NCBI RefSeq assembly: GCF_001431045.1
Contig: NZ_BCLE01000029.1
Coordinates: forward strand, 1 to 64,000
Source of the DNA: Streptococcus orisasini
GTDB lineage: Bacteria > Bacillota > Bacilli > Lactobacillales > Streptococcaceae
Reading direction: 5' to 3'
DNA length: 64,000 nucleotides
Position 1 is the first letter of the stretch, and every line of letters starts with the position of its first letter. A model generated the notes under the pieces. The model was not told the origin of the DNA and did no database searches. It was given only the letters and a program-made list of their open reading frames with translations. Position numbers and translations under genes: made by a program. Shown here piece by piece: positions 1 through 9,445 of this stretch.

Positions 1-114
1 TTGTTTCATTCGCCTATTTTTCTTATAGCTTGTGAATTGATATTATCCTAAGATGTGTGTGCTTGTGAAATGCTAACTAGAGAGTTTGTCTACAACCCGT
101 CATTCTTCTGCTAT

Positions 115-146
115 AAAAAATCACCCCTGTAATGGAGTGATTTAAA
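115..146 (-). terminator. Rho-independent terminator of the rns operon
   Basis: Read on the minus strand, AATCACTCC pairs with GGGGTGATT (one mismatch) around a short loop and is followed by TTTTT. It lies just after the rnsD stop codon. I see no gene in bases 1-114. Confidence 0.75.
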
Positions 147-150
147 AGCA

Positions 151-1107
151 TTATTTTGACTTGATATAATTGACACCGTCCGCTTTAGGAGCAACTGCCT
201 GACCAAAGAAAACAGCCAATACCAAAATAGTTAATACATAAGGGGCGATTTGCAGATAAACCGTTGGAATTTTTGAGAGGAAAGGCAATTGATTGCCGAT
301 AACTGCCAAACTTTGAGAGAGACCGAAAAACAGGCTGGAAAGCATGGCTCCTATTGGATTCCATTTACCGAAAATCATAGCTGCCAAAGCAATAAAACCC
401 GGCCCTAAAATGGTTGTTACTGCAAAGTTAACTGAAATTGACTGGGCGTAAATCGCTCCGCCTATTCCTCCTAAGAATCCTGAAATCATAACACCGCAGT
501 AGCGCATCAGATAAACATTGATTCCCAAAGTATCAGCAGCCTGAGGATGTTCACCAACAGAACGCAGACGCAGACCAAATCTTGTTTTGGTCAGAATAAA
601 CCAGGCAAAGACTGAAAAGAGAATGGCAATGTAGGCAACTAAACTGGTGCCTTCGAAGAAAATCTTGCCAATAAAAGGAATTTTAGATAAAATTGGAAAA
701 TCAAACTTACCAAAAGATTGATGAATATTATCAGTCTGTCCCTTGTTATATAGAGATTTAACAAAGAAAACGGCTAAAGATGGCGCCAAAAGATTAAGCA
801 CAGTCCCAGAAACGATATGATCCGCCCGAAAATTAACAGTAGCGACAGCATGAATTAGCGAAAACACTAACCCAACAGCTCCGCCGACTAGGGCTGCAAG
901 CCAAGGTGTTGCCTTGCCAAAAGACTCAGCAAATTCTAAATTAAAGACGATTCCAGCAAAGGCTCCCATAACCATGATGCCTTCAAGTCCCACATTAACA
1001 ACACCTGATCTTTCAGAAAAAACACCGCCTATACTGGTAAAAATGAGAGGGGTCGCATAAACCAGCATTGATGACACTAAAAGAGCTAAAATACTTTCTA
1101 AACTCAT
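151..1107 (-). CDS. rnsD: Ribonucleoside ABC transporter, permease RnsD
   Basis: This 318-residue integral membrane protein is the second permease of a CUT2-type nucleoside importer. It has about eight hydrophobic segments and the BPD_transp_2 family stretch SERSGVVNVGLEGIMVMGAF near residues 32-51, which contacts the ATPase. It is the last gene of rnsB-rnsA-rnsC-rnsD and starts 1 base after rnsC ends, so the two are probably translationally coupled. In S. mutans the equivalent system imports ribonucleosides; I infer the same substrate here. YufQ/NupP-type guanosine transport is the closest alternative. Confidence 0.9.
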   Translation of the reverse strand: MSLESILALLVSSMLVYATPLIFTSIGGVFSERSGVVNVGLEGIMVMGAFAGIVFNLEFAESFGKATPWLAALVGGAVGLVFSLIHAVATVNFRADHIVSGTVLNLLAPSLAVFFVKSLYNKGQTDNIHQSFGKFDFPILSKIPFIGKIFFEGTSLVAYIAILFSVFAWFILTKTRFGLRLRSVGEHPQAADTLGINVYLMRYCGVMISGFLGGIGGAIYAQSISVNFAVTTILGPGFIALAAMIFGKWNPIGAMLSSLFFGLSQSLAVIGNQLPFLSKIPTVYLQIAPYVLTILVLAVFFGQAVAPKADGVNYIKSK

Positions 1108-1108
1108 T

Positions 1109-2185
1109 TTACTGACCGCCTTTCATTTGTTTTTTGGGTTTGATATAATGCTCAATAACATAGTGAGCACCAACAAAGAAGATAATCAGAGCAGTCACTA
1201 CCTTGATCAATTCAGGCGGAGTGCCAACATGGGTTGCATCACTGATACTCATACCAGGCGCTCCAACACTGAGAGCTCCAAATAAGAAGGCTGAAAGCAA
1301 GATGCCAATTGGAGAATTGGAAGCCAAAAGACTAACTGCCATCCCATCAAAACCAATAGCCAACGAACTAGTTTGCACATAAACATTTCCAAATGTTCCA
1401 AGACCTTCAACGACGCCGCCAAGTCCCGCTAGAGCTCCTGAGATAACCATAGAGAGAACAATGGTTCTTTTGGCTGACATACCTGCATATTCACTGGCAT
1501 GAGGGTTAAGACCGACCGAACGAATTTCAAAACCGAGCGTTGTCTTATTCAGCAAGTACCAAACAAGTACAATAGCAATAAGAGCCAAGAAAAAGCCGAT
1601 ATTCATCCGAGAATTATCCGTCAGCGCTCGCAGCCAGTCTGTTTGATAACTGGCATTTTTGCCAACATAAATACTGGAGTCAGAATTGCGCATGATTTTG
1701 TTAGAAAAGCCATCCTGAATAATGGCATTGCCGATGTAGAGCACAATATAGTTCATCATGATAGTGACAATAACTTCGCTGGTTCCGAGATAAGCCCGTA
1801 AAAATCCTGGAATAGCTCCGATAACTCCACCTGCTGCTGCTCCAATAAGGACTGTCATCACAATCATAATAGGCCGCGGCAAACCAGGATTAGCTAGAGC
1901 AAACCAGCCTGCAGCTATCCAGCCTGCATAGGCCTGGCCTGATAAACCGATATTGAAGAAACCAGCTCGGCTAGCTACTGCAAAACCAAGTGCAATCAAA
2001 ATTAGCGGGCTCATTGCACGAAAGATTTCGCCGACATCTTTTAGGCTGCCAAAAGCTTTTTGAAAGAGTCCTTCATAGGCCCATACTGGATCGTAGCCAA
2101 AAATAAGCATGATGATGGCTCCCAGTATAATTCCTAGAACAACTGAAATCAGAGGAACGACAATTTGTTGTGTTTTTTTAGACAT
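1109..2185 (-). CDS. rnsC: Ribonucleoside ABC transporter, permease RnsC
   Basis: This 358-residue permease pairs with RnsD to form the membrane channel of the nucleoside importer. It has a long N-terminal hydrophobic segment, and the family motif SRAGFFNIGLSGQAYAGWIA lies about a quarter of the way in. I chose the ATG at 2185 because AAGGAGG sits 6-7 bases upstream; a GTG further upstream at 2212 has no such site. The start overlaps the rnsA stop by 8 bases (ATGTCTAA), typical of coupled translation. Its neighbours fix its role in nucleoside uptake. Confidence 0.9.
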   Translation of the reverse strand: MSKKTQQIVVPLISVVLGIILGAIIMLIFGYDPVWAYEGLFQKAFGSLKDVGEIFRAMSPLILIALGFAVASRAGFFNIGLSGQAYAGWIAAGWFALANPGLPRPIMIVMTVLIGAAAGGVIGAIPGFLRAYLGTSEVIVTIMMNYIVLYIGNAIIQDGFSNKIMRNSDSSIYVGKNASYQTDWLRALTDNSRMNIGFFLALIAIVLVWYLLNKTTLGFEIRSVGLNPHASEYAGMSAKRTIVLSMVISGALAGLGGVVEGLGTFGNVYVQTSSLAIGFDGMAVSLLASNSPIGILLSAFLFGALSVGAPGMSISDATHVGTPPELIKVVTALIIFFVGAHYVIEHYIKPKKQMKGGQ

Positions 2186-3710
2186 TTGCTTCCTCCTTTT
2201 CAATACTTCCACCGGCCATTAAAATTCCCAATTCTTGTTTATTGGTGGTCTCCGGCGTCACAATGCCTTGAATTTGACCGTCGTGAATAACAGCAATGCG
2301 GTCAGACAAATTAAGAATTTCATCTAATTCAAAACTAACTAACAACACAGCTTTCCCTTTATCACGCTCTTCCATCAGACGTTTATGAATATACTCAATA
2401 GCACCAACATCCAATCCACGTGTTGGCTGGCTGACAATCAGCAAATCCGGATCGCGGTCAACTTCACGGGCAATAATTGCTTTTTGCTGATTACCACCTG
2501 AAAGCCCTTTAGCCGGAACAAGTTCACTGGCACCGCGGACATCAAATTCTTCCATCAGCTGGCGTCCGTGTTCGTTAATCTTATGATAATTCAAAACACC
2601 GTTTTTGCTCAATGGTGGCTTGTAATAAGTCTGCAAGGCCATATTTTCTGCCAGCGTCAGCTCAAGTACCAGTCCATCGCGGTGTCTGTCCTCAGGGACA
2701 TGTCCCACACTTAATTCTGTAATCTTGCGGGCTGAAAGTTTGGTCACATCCTGCCCTTTAATAGTAATGGTTCCTGACTTTATTTTACGTAAACCTGTAA
2801 TGGCTTGAATTAATTCACTTTGACCGTTGCCATCAATTCCAGCAATACCAACGATTTCACCAGCTCTGACATCCAAAGAAAGTCCTTTAACAGCAGGAAC
2901 GCCGCGATTTTCATTGACTTCTAAGTCCTTAATAGATAAGGTTACTTCCTTAGGATTGGCAGCAGCCTTTTCAGTCGTAAAGGAAACCGAACGGCCAACC
3001 ATCATTTCAGCCAAGTCTTGAGATGTCGCTCCTGCTACATCCACCGTTTCAATACTTTTACCGCGTCTGATAACAGTCACACGGTCAGCCACTGATCGAA
3101 TCTCATCAAGCTTGTGCGTAATCAAAATGATTGATTTTCCTTCCTTGACAAGCCCCTTCATAATATTCATCAACTCCTGAATTTCAGAAGGTGTTAAAAC
3201 AGCGGTTGGTTCGTCAAAAATAAGGATATCAGCACCGCGATAAAGTGTCTTTAAAATTTCAACACGCTGCTGAGCACCGACAGAAATATCGGCAATTTTA
3301 GCATCTGGGTCAACAGCTAAACCGTATTTTTCAGACAGTTCTTTAATTTCCTGACTGGCTTTTTTTAAATCTAAAATACCATTTTTAAGAATTTCATTTC
3401 CTAAAATAATATTTTCAGTAACCGTAAAAGCTTCAACCAGCATAAAATGCTGATGCACCATTCCAATGCCCAACTGAGCCGACTTAGACGGAGAATCAAT
3501 TGTAACTAGCTCACCGTTAATCGCAATCTCACCGCTGGTTGGCTCAAGCAAACCAGCAAGCATATTCATCAAGGTTGACTTACCAGCTCCGTTTTCACCG
3601 AGCAGCGCATGAATTTCACCTTTTCTGAGATTGAGATTGATATGGTCGTTAGCCACAAAATCACCAAATTTTTTGGTAATCTCTCTCATTTCAATGACAT
3701 GTTGCGTCAT
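2178..3710 (-). CDS. rnsA: Ribonucleoside ABC transporter, double ATPase RnsA
   Basis: This 510-residue cytoplasmic ATPase carries two nucleotide-binding domains in one chain, as in sugar and nucleoside CUT2 importers. Domain 1 has Walker A GENGAGKST near residues 38-46 and Walker B LIFDEPTAVL. Domain 2 has the altered P-loop GIDGNGQSEL, signature LSGGNQQK and LIVSQPTRGLD, in which the Walker B acidic residue pattern is degenerate, as is usual for the family. It energises RnsC/RnsD. A terminator-like hairpin separates it from rnsB, so it is probably made in smaller amounts than the binding protein. Confidence 0.92.
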   Translation of the reverse strand: MTQHVIEMREITKKFGDFVANDHINLNLRKGEIHALLGENGAGKSTLMNMLAGLLEPTSGEIAINGELVTIDSPSKSAQLGIGMVHQHFMLVEAFTVTENIILGNEILKNGILDLKKASQEIKELSEKYGLAVDPDAKIADISVGAQQRVEILKTLYRGADILIFDEPTAVLTPSEIQELMNIMKGLVKEGKSIILITHKLDEIRSVADRVTVIRRGKSIETVDVAGATSQDLAEMMVGRSVSFTTEKAAANPKEVTLSIKDLEVNENRGVPAVKGLSLDVRAGEIVGIAGIDGNGQSELIQAITGLRKIKSGTITIKGQDVTKLSARKITELSVGHVPEDRHRDGLVLELTLAENMALQTYYKPPLSKNGVLNYHKINEHGRQLMEEFDVRGASELVPAKGLSGGNQQKAIIAREVDRDPDLLIVSQPTRGLDVGAIEYIHKRLMEERDKGKAVLLVSFELDEILNLSDRIAVIHDGQIQGIVTPETTNKQELGILMAGGSIEKEEANV

Positions 3711-3792
3711 AGTACTTTCCTTTCAGAAATTTTATACTTCAATAGAAATCAGGAGGCTAGTACCATTTTGACTATTTTATCCTAATCTCTAT

Positions 3793-3842
3793 TGAGGTAC
3801 AAAGACCTCAGTGTCAAAAAGGCGACCGGCTGAGGTCGCCCT
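3793..3842 (-). terminator. Intra-operon attenuator hairpins between rnsB and rnsA
   Basis: GGCGACC pairs with GGTCGCC (3821-3840) and is followed on the minus strand by TTTTT. A second hairpin, TGAGGT/ACCTCA (3793-3810), follows. This has the form of a rho-independent terminator. I infer partial read-through that would leave rnsB mRNA in excess over the transporter genes. Confidence 0.7.
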
Positions 3843-3848
3843 TAAACC

Positions 3849-4898
3849 TTATTTTTCTGGAACTTTGATGTCGCCTGATACAATTTCTTTTTTAGCGTCA
3901 TCGATAGCTTTTTTAACATCATTAGACAAGTTGGTTGGTACAAGATCAACTCCCTTATCTTTCAGTCCGTAAGTTGTTACTTTGCCGCCTGGGAATTTCT
4001 TATCCGCAGTATTGTTTGAAATCAGCTGAACAGCCTTACCAACTTCTTTTAGTGAAGATGCGAGGACAAAGTTAGATTTTTTACCGTCTTTAGAAGTGTA
4101 CTTACCTTCAGCAGCTTGGTCACGGTCAACTCCGATAACCCAAACCTTCTTAGATTCATTTTTCTTTTCATTCAAAGCTTTAGCTTCGCTGAAGACGCCA
4201 GCACCTGTACCGCCTGCAACTTGGTAAACAATATCGGCACCGCTGGCATATTGAGCAGCTGCAATTGTTTTACCTTTGGCAGCATCACCAAATGATCCCG
4301 CATAGTCAACTTGAATTTGGATAGATTTATCTACAGATTTTACACCAGCCTCAAAGCCTTTTTCAAAACGAGTAATAACTTCAGATTTAACACCGCCTAC
4401 AAAACCAACTTTCTTGGTTTTTGTTGTCTTAGCAGCTGCAATTCCTGCAAGGTAGGCCGCTTCATTATCAGCAAATGTAACGCTGGCAACATTGTCTTTA
4501 TTTTCAATGATATCATCAATGATAACATAATTAACATCTTCATTGTCAGCTGCTGTTTTTTCGATAGCATCATGCAAAGCATAACCGATACCAAATACTA
4601 ATTTATAGCCGCTTGAAGAAGCCGTATCAAGATTGGTTGCATAATCAGATTCATTAGCAGATTGGAAATAATCAAAGCCACTTCCCTTGCTGAGGCCTTT
4701 ATCTTTGCCCCAAGCTTGTAAACCTTCCCATGCTGATTGGTTAAATGACTTGTCATCAACACCACCAGTATCAGTTACAATAGCAACTTTTAGATCTGTC
4801 TTAGCCTTGCCATTATTTTTAGCTGCGCGATTGCCGCAGGCCGCAAGTCCTAATACTGCCACGGCAGTTAAACCTAAACCAACAATTTTCTTGTTCAT
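3849..4898 (-). CDS. rnsB: Ribonucleoside-binding lipoprotein RnsB (BmpA family)
   Basis: This 349-residue substrate-binding lipoprotein has a signal peptide ending in LGLAAC, with the lipidated Cys at residue 21. The BMP-family core begins with VAIVTDTGGVDDKSFNQSAW. It captures nucleosides outside the membrane and delivers them to RnsC/RnsD. GGAGGG precedes the ATG. It lies just downstream of cdd, deoC and pdp, so uptake and catabolism of nucleosides are genetically linked. The BmpA family also contains general purine nucleoside receptors, so the exact ligand is inferred. Confidence 0.92.
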   Translation of the reverse strand: MNKKIVGLGLTAVAVLGLAACGNRAAKNNGKAKTDLKVAIVTDTGGVDDKSFNQSAWEGLQAWGKDKGLSKGSGFDYFQSANESDYATNLDTASSSGYKLVFGIGYALHDAIEKTAADNEDVNYVIIDDIIENKDNVASVTFADNEAAYLAGIAAAKTTKTKKVGFVGGVKSEVITRFEKGFEAGVKSVDKSIQIQVDYAGSFGDAAKGKTIAAAQYASGADIVYQVAGGTGAGVFSEAKALNEKKNESKKVWVIGVDRDQAAEGKYTSKDGKKSNFVLASSLKEVGKAVQLISNNTADKKFPGGKVTTYGLKDKGVDLVPTNLSNDVKKAIDDAKKEIVSGDIKVPEK

Positions 4899-4989
4899 AA
4901 AGATGAACCCTCCTAAGTTTTATATACAACAAACGTTGCCTAAAAATTAATATTAAACCCAAAGGCTTAACAGACAAATAAAAACAGCT

Positions 4990-5376
4990 TTACCTTAACT
5001 CTGTAAATGAATAAGGCAATAACTCCCCGACCGTCGTCACGACCGTCTTACCATCTTTAGCAATCAAAGTAACCTTGGCTGTTGGCTCAAAAAACTCAGC
5101 CATTACCTGCCGGCAGGCACCGCACGGAGAAATCGGCTCCTTGGTTTCACCATAGATAGCTATCTCTTCGAAGTCACGGTGGCCTTCAGAAATAGCCTTA
5201 AAAATAGCTGTCCGCTCACCGCAATTAGTAAGTCCAAAGCTAGCATTTTCAATATTACAACCCAAATAAACATCACCGGATTTGGTTTTAACCGCAGCTC
5301 CAATGGGGAAATGCGAATAAGGAACATAGGCATTTTGGCTGGCTTTTTTAGCAAGAGATACTAAATCAGTAGCCAC
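4990..5376 (-). CDS. cdd: Cytidine deaminase
   Basis: This 128-residue enzyme deaminates cytidine and deoxycytidine to uridine and deoxyuridine in pyrimidine salvage. The zinc-binding and catalytic motifs are plain: CGERTA (with the proton-shuttling Glu) and PCGACRQ. Length matches the small tetrameric homologues. It overlaps the 3' end of deoC by 11 bases and precedes rnsB, consistent with co-transcription from upstream of pdp. Nothing unusual is seen. Confidence 0.95.
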   Translation of the reverse strand: MATDLVSLAKKASQNAYVPYSHFPIGAAVKTKSGDVYLGCNIENASFGLTNCGERTAIFKAISEGHRDFEEIAIYGETKEPISPCGACRQVMAEFFEPTAKVTLIAKDGKTVVTTVGELLPYSFTELR

Positions 5377-6028
5377 CCTTTACTTCTTTCCCTTCAACAA
5401 TCGCAATACCAGCCGATGTTCCAATGCGAGTCGCTCCTGCTTCGATGAAAGCTTGAGCATCTTTTAAAGTACGTGCTCCGCCAGCTGCTTTAACACCAAA
5501 TTCAGAACCTACTGTCTGACGCATGAGGCGAACATCTTCAACTGTAGCTCCTCCTGTAGAAAAGCCAGTTGATGTTTTAACAAAATCAGCACCTGCTGCC
5601 TTGGCTGCCTGACAAGCTTTAACTTTTTCTTCGTCAGTTAAAAGACAAGCTTCAATGATGACCTTGACTAATTTGTCACCGCTGGCTTCCACAACTGCTC
5701 GGATATCTTCTTCGACAGCATCAAAGTTGCCGGATTTTGCTTGTCCGATATTGATAACCATGTCAACTTCATCGGCACCATTTTTAATAGCATCTTCTGT
5801 TTCAAAGGCTTTTACTGCACTGGTCGTTGCTCCTAAAGGAAAACCGATAACAGTACAAACCTTGACATCACTTTCTTTGAGAGCAGTTGCTGCGTAAGAA
5901 ACCCAAGTGGGATTGACACAGACACTGGCAAAATGATACTGTTTAGCCTCTTGAATAAGTTGCTCGATTTGAGCTTGAGTGCTCTCTGGTTTCAACAACG
6001 TATGGTCAATATAGTGATTGATTTCCAT
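5366..6028 (-). CDS. deoC: Deoxyribose-phosphate aldolase
   Basis: This 220-residue TIM-barrel aldolase cleaves 2-deoxyribose-5-phosphate to glyceraldehyde-3-phosphate and acetaldehyde. Conserved elements are IDHTLLKP at the N terminus, KVIIEACLL, and the Schiff-base lysine in [11 protein letters not shown] start it at the ATG at 6028, after AAAGGGTAAC, because the family begins just before IDHTLLKP; an upstream codon adds only six residues. It lies between pdp and cdd in one transcription unit, taking the sugar released from deoxynucleosides into glycolysis. Confidence 0.94.
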   Translation of the reverse strand: MEINHYIDHTLLKPESTQAQIEQLIQEAKQYHFASVCVNPTWVSYAATALKESDVKVCTVIGFPLGATTSAVKAFETEDAIKNGADEVDMVINIGQAKSGNFDAVEEDIRAVVEASGDKLVKVIIEACLLTDEEKVKACQAAKAAGADFVKTSTGFSTGGATVEDVRLMRQTVGSEFGVKAAGGARTLKDAQAFIEAGATRIGTSAGIAIVEGKEVKGGY

Positions 6029-6046
6029 GTTACCCTTTCTTAACAA

Positions 6047-7327
6047 TTAAGTAATGATTCTTAAAATCTCATTTACTCTCAATTCTTCCTTATCTATTTT
6101 AACATTTTTTTTGAATTCTGTAAGCATGTTTTCAGATAATTTTTCATTGGAGTAAACCCTTGCAATCAAATCTCCTGTTTGAACGGAATCGCCGACTTTT
6201 TTCTCAAAAACAATTCCTGTTTCATAGTCCAGTTTATCTGTTTTAACCGCCCGGCCAGCTCCTAGACGCATGGCCATAAGACCAAAGGCTAAAGCCGGTA
6301 ATTCCTTGATATAGCCTTCTTTATCTGCAATGATATCTGTTACAAATTCTGCAGATGAAGGACGGTATAAGTCAGTTAAATCACCTCCTTGACAAACAAT
6401 CATTTCCTCAAATTTTTTAAGAGCCTGGCCCTTCGTCAAATGGTCATAAATAACTGCTAAACTTTCCTTTTTCCCTGCCAGCTCTAACATCAACTGAGCC
6501 AGCTTGCAGATAAAATCGGTAAGGTCTTTACGACCCTGCCCTTGCATAATTTGCAAAGCCTCTAAAACTTCTAAGCGATTTCCGATAGCTTGACCCAGAG
6601 GCTGACTCATATCTGTTATGACAGCAATTGTTTGCCGGCCCATTTCCTTGCCCAGAGCAACCATAGTTTTAGATAAGATTTCTGCTTCTGGCAAGGTCTT
6701 CATAAAAGCACCGTCACCAACAGTGACATCAAGCAAAATGCGGTCTGCCCCTGCAGCAATTTTTTTGCTCATGATGGAACTTGCAATCAAAGGAATAATA
6801 TCGACTGTGGCTGTCACATCGCGCAGAGCATAAAGCATCTTATCTGCCTTGACCAGATTATCAGACTGACCAATAACTGCCAAACCAATTTCCTGAACTT
6901 GCTTAATAAAGTCTGCCTGTGAAAGCTCAATGTGGTAACCTTTGATTGACTCCAGCTTATCAAGGGTTCCGCCAGTGTGTCCCAGACCGCGGCCGCTCAT
7001 TTTAGCAACTGGCACGCCAAAGCTCGCAACCAGCGGCACCAGTATCAAAGTAACCTTATCACCAACACCGCCAGTTGAGTGCTTGTCTACTTTTATCCCA
7101 GGAATGGCAGACAGGTCGATTTGTTCCCCAGATTTAACCATAGCCATGGTCAAATCATGCGTTTCTCTGTTTGTCATTCCCTTAAAGTAAACTGCCATCG
7201 CAAAGGCCGACATCTGATAATCAGGAACCTGACCAGCGGTATAAGCTTCAATAAGCCAATTTATTTCCTGGGTCGTCAATTCATGACCGTCTCGTTTTTT
7301 CTGAATTAAATCAACTGCTCTTATCAT
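6047..7327 (-). CDS. pdp: Pyrimidine-nucleoside phosphorylase
   Basis: This 426-residue enzyme phosphorolyses uridine, thymidine and deoxyuridine to base plus (deoxy)ribose-1-phosphate. The family signature SGRGLGHTGGTLDKLE and the phosphate-binding KHSTGGVGDK are present. It is the first clear gene of the salvage cluster, 18 bases before deoC. The Shine-Dalgarno sequence (GGTGG) is weak. Thymidine phosphorylase (DeoA) is the alternative name, but Gram-positive enzymes with this layout usually accept both uridine and thymidine. Confidence 0.92.
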   Translation of the reverse strand: MIRAVDLIQKKRDGHELTTQEINWLIEAYTAGQVPDYQMSAFAMAVYFKGMTNRETHDLTMAMVKSGEQIDLSAIPGIKVDKHSTGGVGDKVTLILVPLVASFGVPVAKMSGRGLGHTGGTLDKLESIKGYHIELSQADFIKQVQEIGLAVIGQSDNLVKADKMLYALRDVTATVDIIPLIASSIMSKKIAAGADRILLDVTVGDGAFMKTLPEAEILSKTMVALGKEMGRQTIAVITDMSQPLGQAIGNRLEVLEALQIMQGQGRKDLTDFICKLAQLMLELAGKKESLAVIYDHLTKGQALKKFEEMIVCQGGDLTDLYRPSSAEFVTDIIADKEGYIKELPALAFGLMAMRLGAGRAVKTDKLDYETGIVFEKKVGDSVQTGDLIARVYSNEKLSENMLTEFKKNVKIDKEELRVNEILRIIT

Positions 7328-7398
7328 CTAACCACCAAGAACACAATGAAAAGCGACTGACTTTTAAAAATTGCCACAGTCAACCTTTTTGTTCGTTC

Positions 7399-7998
7399 TT
7401 ATTCTCCTTCTCTCTCACTTCTAAGAACGTAATAACCTTTGTCCTTTTTTAAAATAGCAACATTGCCAAAAATCTGCTCCATCTTTGCCTTAGCACTGGG
7501 AGCGCCTTGTTTTTTCTGGATAACAATGGTCAAGCTACCACCAGTATTTAAGTGTTCAATACTTCCTTCAATAATAGCATGAACAACCTGTTTGCCAGCT
7601 CTAATGGGAGGATTACTGATAATAGCATCAAAGCAGCCCGAAATATTTTCATAACTGTTTGAGTAAAAAATATTAGCGCTAACACCATTTTTTTCAGCAT
7701 TTGTTTTGGCCAGATCCAGCGCTCGGTTATTAATATCAACCATAGTCACTTCAAGGCCATAAACCTTGGCCAAAGAAATGCCCAGAGGGCCATAACCGCA
7801 GCCAACATCAAGCAAGGTTTTTTCTTTTTCAAAATCCAAACTGTTTAAGAGAACCTGACTACCATAATCAACCATTTTTTTGCTGAAGACACCTGAATCG
7901 GTCAGAAAATAAAAAGTCTGTCCCAATAAATCAACTCTGATGTCCTGCAACTGATGCTCACTGCTAGGATTTTCTGTGTAGTACATATTATTGCTCAT
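7399..7998 (-). CDS. Class I SAM methyltransferase, RsmC-like
   Basis: This 199-residue protein has the Rossmann SAM-binding motif LDVGCGYGPLG and the catalytic motif NPPIRAG, which resembles the NPPF motif of N2-guanine or N6-adenine RNA methyltransferases. It corresponds to the MTS/RsmC-C domain family, so 16S rRNA guanine methylation is a plausible but unproven role. The ATG at 7998 is chosen because AGGAGC lies 8 bases upstream; 13 further residues could be read in frame but have no ribosome site. It is divergent from coaA and heads the leftward salvage genes. Confidence 0.85.
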   Translation of the reverse strand: MSNNMYYTENPSSEHQLQDIRVDLLGQTFYFLTDSGVFSKKMVDYGSQVLLNSLDFEKEKTLLDVGCGYGPLGISLAKVYGLEVTMVDINNRALDLAKTNAEKNGVSANIFYSNSYENISGCFDAIISNPPIRAGKQVVHAIIEGSIEHLNTGGSLTIVIQKKQGAPSAKAKMEQIFGNVAILKKDKGYYVLRSEREGE

Positions 7999-8027
7999 GA
8001 ATTTTTGCTCCTGTTTTATGCTAATCA

Positions 8028-8072
8028 ATTTTAGCATACTTTGAAACGGTTTTCAATTCAATATGATATAAT
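8028..8072. promoter_or_regulatory. Divergent promoters of the methyltransferase gene and coaA
   Basis: Rightward: TTGAAA (8041-8046) and an extended -10 TGATATAAT ending at 8072, followed by AAAGGAG and the coaA ATG; the spacer is 20 bases, so the TG extension probably carries the promoter. Leftward: TATGCTAAAAT around 8028-8038 is a TG-extended -10 for the methyltransferase gene. The two overlap within about 45 bases. Confidence 0.6.
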
Positions 8073-8097
8073 GTTCATTAAAGGAGTATTTATTGAA

Positions 8098-9018
8098 ATG
8101 GCAAATGAGTTTATCAATTTTGAAAAAATTTCCCGTCAAACCTGGCAGCATCTGCATCAAAAATCACAGCCACCTTTAAATGAAGCAGAGTTAAATTCCA
8201 TTAAGAGTCTTAACGATCAGATTAGTATTAAAGATGTTACTGATATTTATCTTCCCTTAGTTAGCTTGATTAAAATTTACAAAAAAGCACAGGAAAACCT
8301 CAGCTTTTCCAAAAGTATTTTTCTGCAAAAAGACCTTAACAACCGCCCTTTTATCATTGGGGTTTCCGGCTCTGTCGCTGTGGGCAAATCTACTACCAGC
8401 CGACTTTTACAGCTCTTATTGGCAAGAACCTTTAAAAATTCCACTGTTGAAATGGTTACTACCGATGGTTTTTTATATCCTAATTCTGTTCTTTCTGCTA
8501 GAAATATACTCAACCGCAAAGGCTTTCCTGAAAGTTACAACATGGAACTTCTGCTTAATTTTCTAGATAGTATGAAAAATGGGCAGAATGCTGAAATTCC
8601 TGTTTATTCGCATGAAATTTATGATATTGTCCCAGACAAAAGCCAGATAATAAAAGCACCTGATTTTCTTATCGTCGAAGGAATTAATGTCTTCCAAAAC
8701 CCCTTAAACAATCGTCTTTACATGAGCGATTACTTCGATTTTTCAATTTACATTGACGCTGACAGCAGCCATATTGAGAATTGGTATCTTGAACGCTTTT
8801 CAGCTCTTCTGGATTTAGCTAAAAATGACGATGAAAACTACTACCACCGTTTCCTAAAGATGGGGAAAAAAGGAGCCCTTGATTTTGCTCGAAATATTTG
8901 GAAAAATATTAATCTTGTTAATTTGGAAAAATATATCGAGCCTACACGAAATCGTGCTGAACTTATTCTTCATAAAGCAAATGACCATAAAATAGATGAA
9001 ATTTACCTGAAAAAGTGA
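8098..9018 (+). CDS. coaA: Pantothenate kinase (type I)
   Basis: This 306-residue enzyme phosphorylates pantothenate, the first and regulated step of coenzyme A synthesis. The Walker A loop [12 protein letters not shown] and the substrate region TTDGFLYPN and RKGFPESYN are characteristic of type I CoaA. I place the start at the ATG at 8098, preceded by AAAGGAG; the upstream in-frame codons lie inside the promoter. It is followed by rpsT, which has its own strong promoter. Confidence 0.95.
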   Translation: MANEFINFEKISRQTWQHLHQKSQPPLNEAELNSIKSLNDQISIKDVTDIYLPLVSLIKIYKKAQENLSFSKSIFLQKDLNNRPFIIGVSGSVAVGKSTTSRLLQLLLARTFKNSTVEMVTTDGFLYPNSVLSARNILNRKGFPESYNMELLLNFLDSMKNGQNAEIPVYSHEIYDIVPDKSQIIKAPDFLIVEGINVFQNPLNNRLYMSDYFDFSIYIDADSSHIENWYLERFSALLDLAKNDDENYYHRFLKMGKKGALDFARNIWKNINLVNLEKYIEPTRNRAELILHKANDHKIDEIYLKK

Positions 9019-9025
9019 TAAAGAC

Positions 9026-9054
9026 TTGTCAAATGCTGGGATTTTCTATATAAT
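9026..9054 (+). promoter_or_regulatory. rpsT promoter
   Basis: TTGTCA (9026-9031), a 17-base spacer and TATAAT (9049-9054) form a near-consensus sigma-A promoter, as expected for a ribosomal protein gene. GGAGG follows at 9074-9078. Confidence 0.85.
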
Positions 9055-9086
9055 AGTGTAGTTATCATAATTTGGAGGTAAAGACA

Positions 9087-9323
9087 TTGGCAAATATTAA
9101 ATCTGCTATTAAACGTGCTGAACTTAACGTTAAACAAAATAACCGCAATTCAGCTCAAAAATCAGCTATGCGTTCTGCTATTAAAGCTTTTGAAGCAAAC
9201 CCAACTGAAGAACTTTTCCGTGCTGCTTCTTCTAGCATTGACAAAGCCAAATCAAAAGGTTTGATTCATAAAAATAAAGCAAGCCGCGATAAAGCACGTC
9301 TTGCACGTCAATTGGCAAATTAA
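9087..9323 (+). CDS. rpsT: 30S ribosomal protein S20 (TTG start)
   Basis: This 78-residue basic protein binds 16S rRNA during 30S assembly. The sequence [13 protein letters not shown] at its N terminus and the Lys/Arg/Ala-rich helices are typical of bS20. The start is TTG at 9087: GGAGG ends 8 bases upstream and the protein then begins with the conserved M-A-N-I-K. The longer reading from 9072 would put the start inside the ribosome site. UUG initiation of S20 is also known in Escherichia coli, where it permits translational feedback. Confidence 0.95.
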   Translation: MANIKSAIKRAELNVKQNNRNSAQKSAMRSAIKAFEANPTEELFRAASSSIDKAKSKGLIHKNKASRDKARLARQLAN

Positions 9324-9328
9324 AAAAC

Positions 9329-9413
9329 AGGAATATTATGAACCGACTCCAAAGAGCTGGACAACGTAAGCTAACTTAAGGAGTAAAGTTCAAATATTCC
9401 TATTTTTCTTTTT
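9329..9413 (+). terminator. Nested inverted-repeat terminator after rpsT
   Basis: Four nested pairings can be seen: AGGAATATT/AATATTCCT (9329-9337 with 9393-9401), TGAAC/GTTCA (9339-9343 with 9388-9392), ACTCC/GGAGT (9346-9350 with 9380-9384) and AGCT/AGCT (9355-9358 with 9369-9372). ATTTTTCTTTTT follows. It is much longer than an ordinary terminator stem (about 73 nt), so it may be a structured 3' UTR or a small RNA as well as the rpsT terminator. Confidence 0.75.
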
Positions 9414-9445
9414 CAATTAACACTGGTCAGCCAAATAAAACTACG

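Noticed and set aside
9362-9381. CiaR box in the rpsT 3' region
   Set aside because: CGTAAG and CTTAAG are separated by 4 bases, not 5, and no promoter follows; the bases are explained by the hairpin stem.
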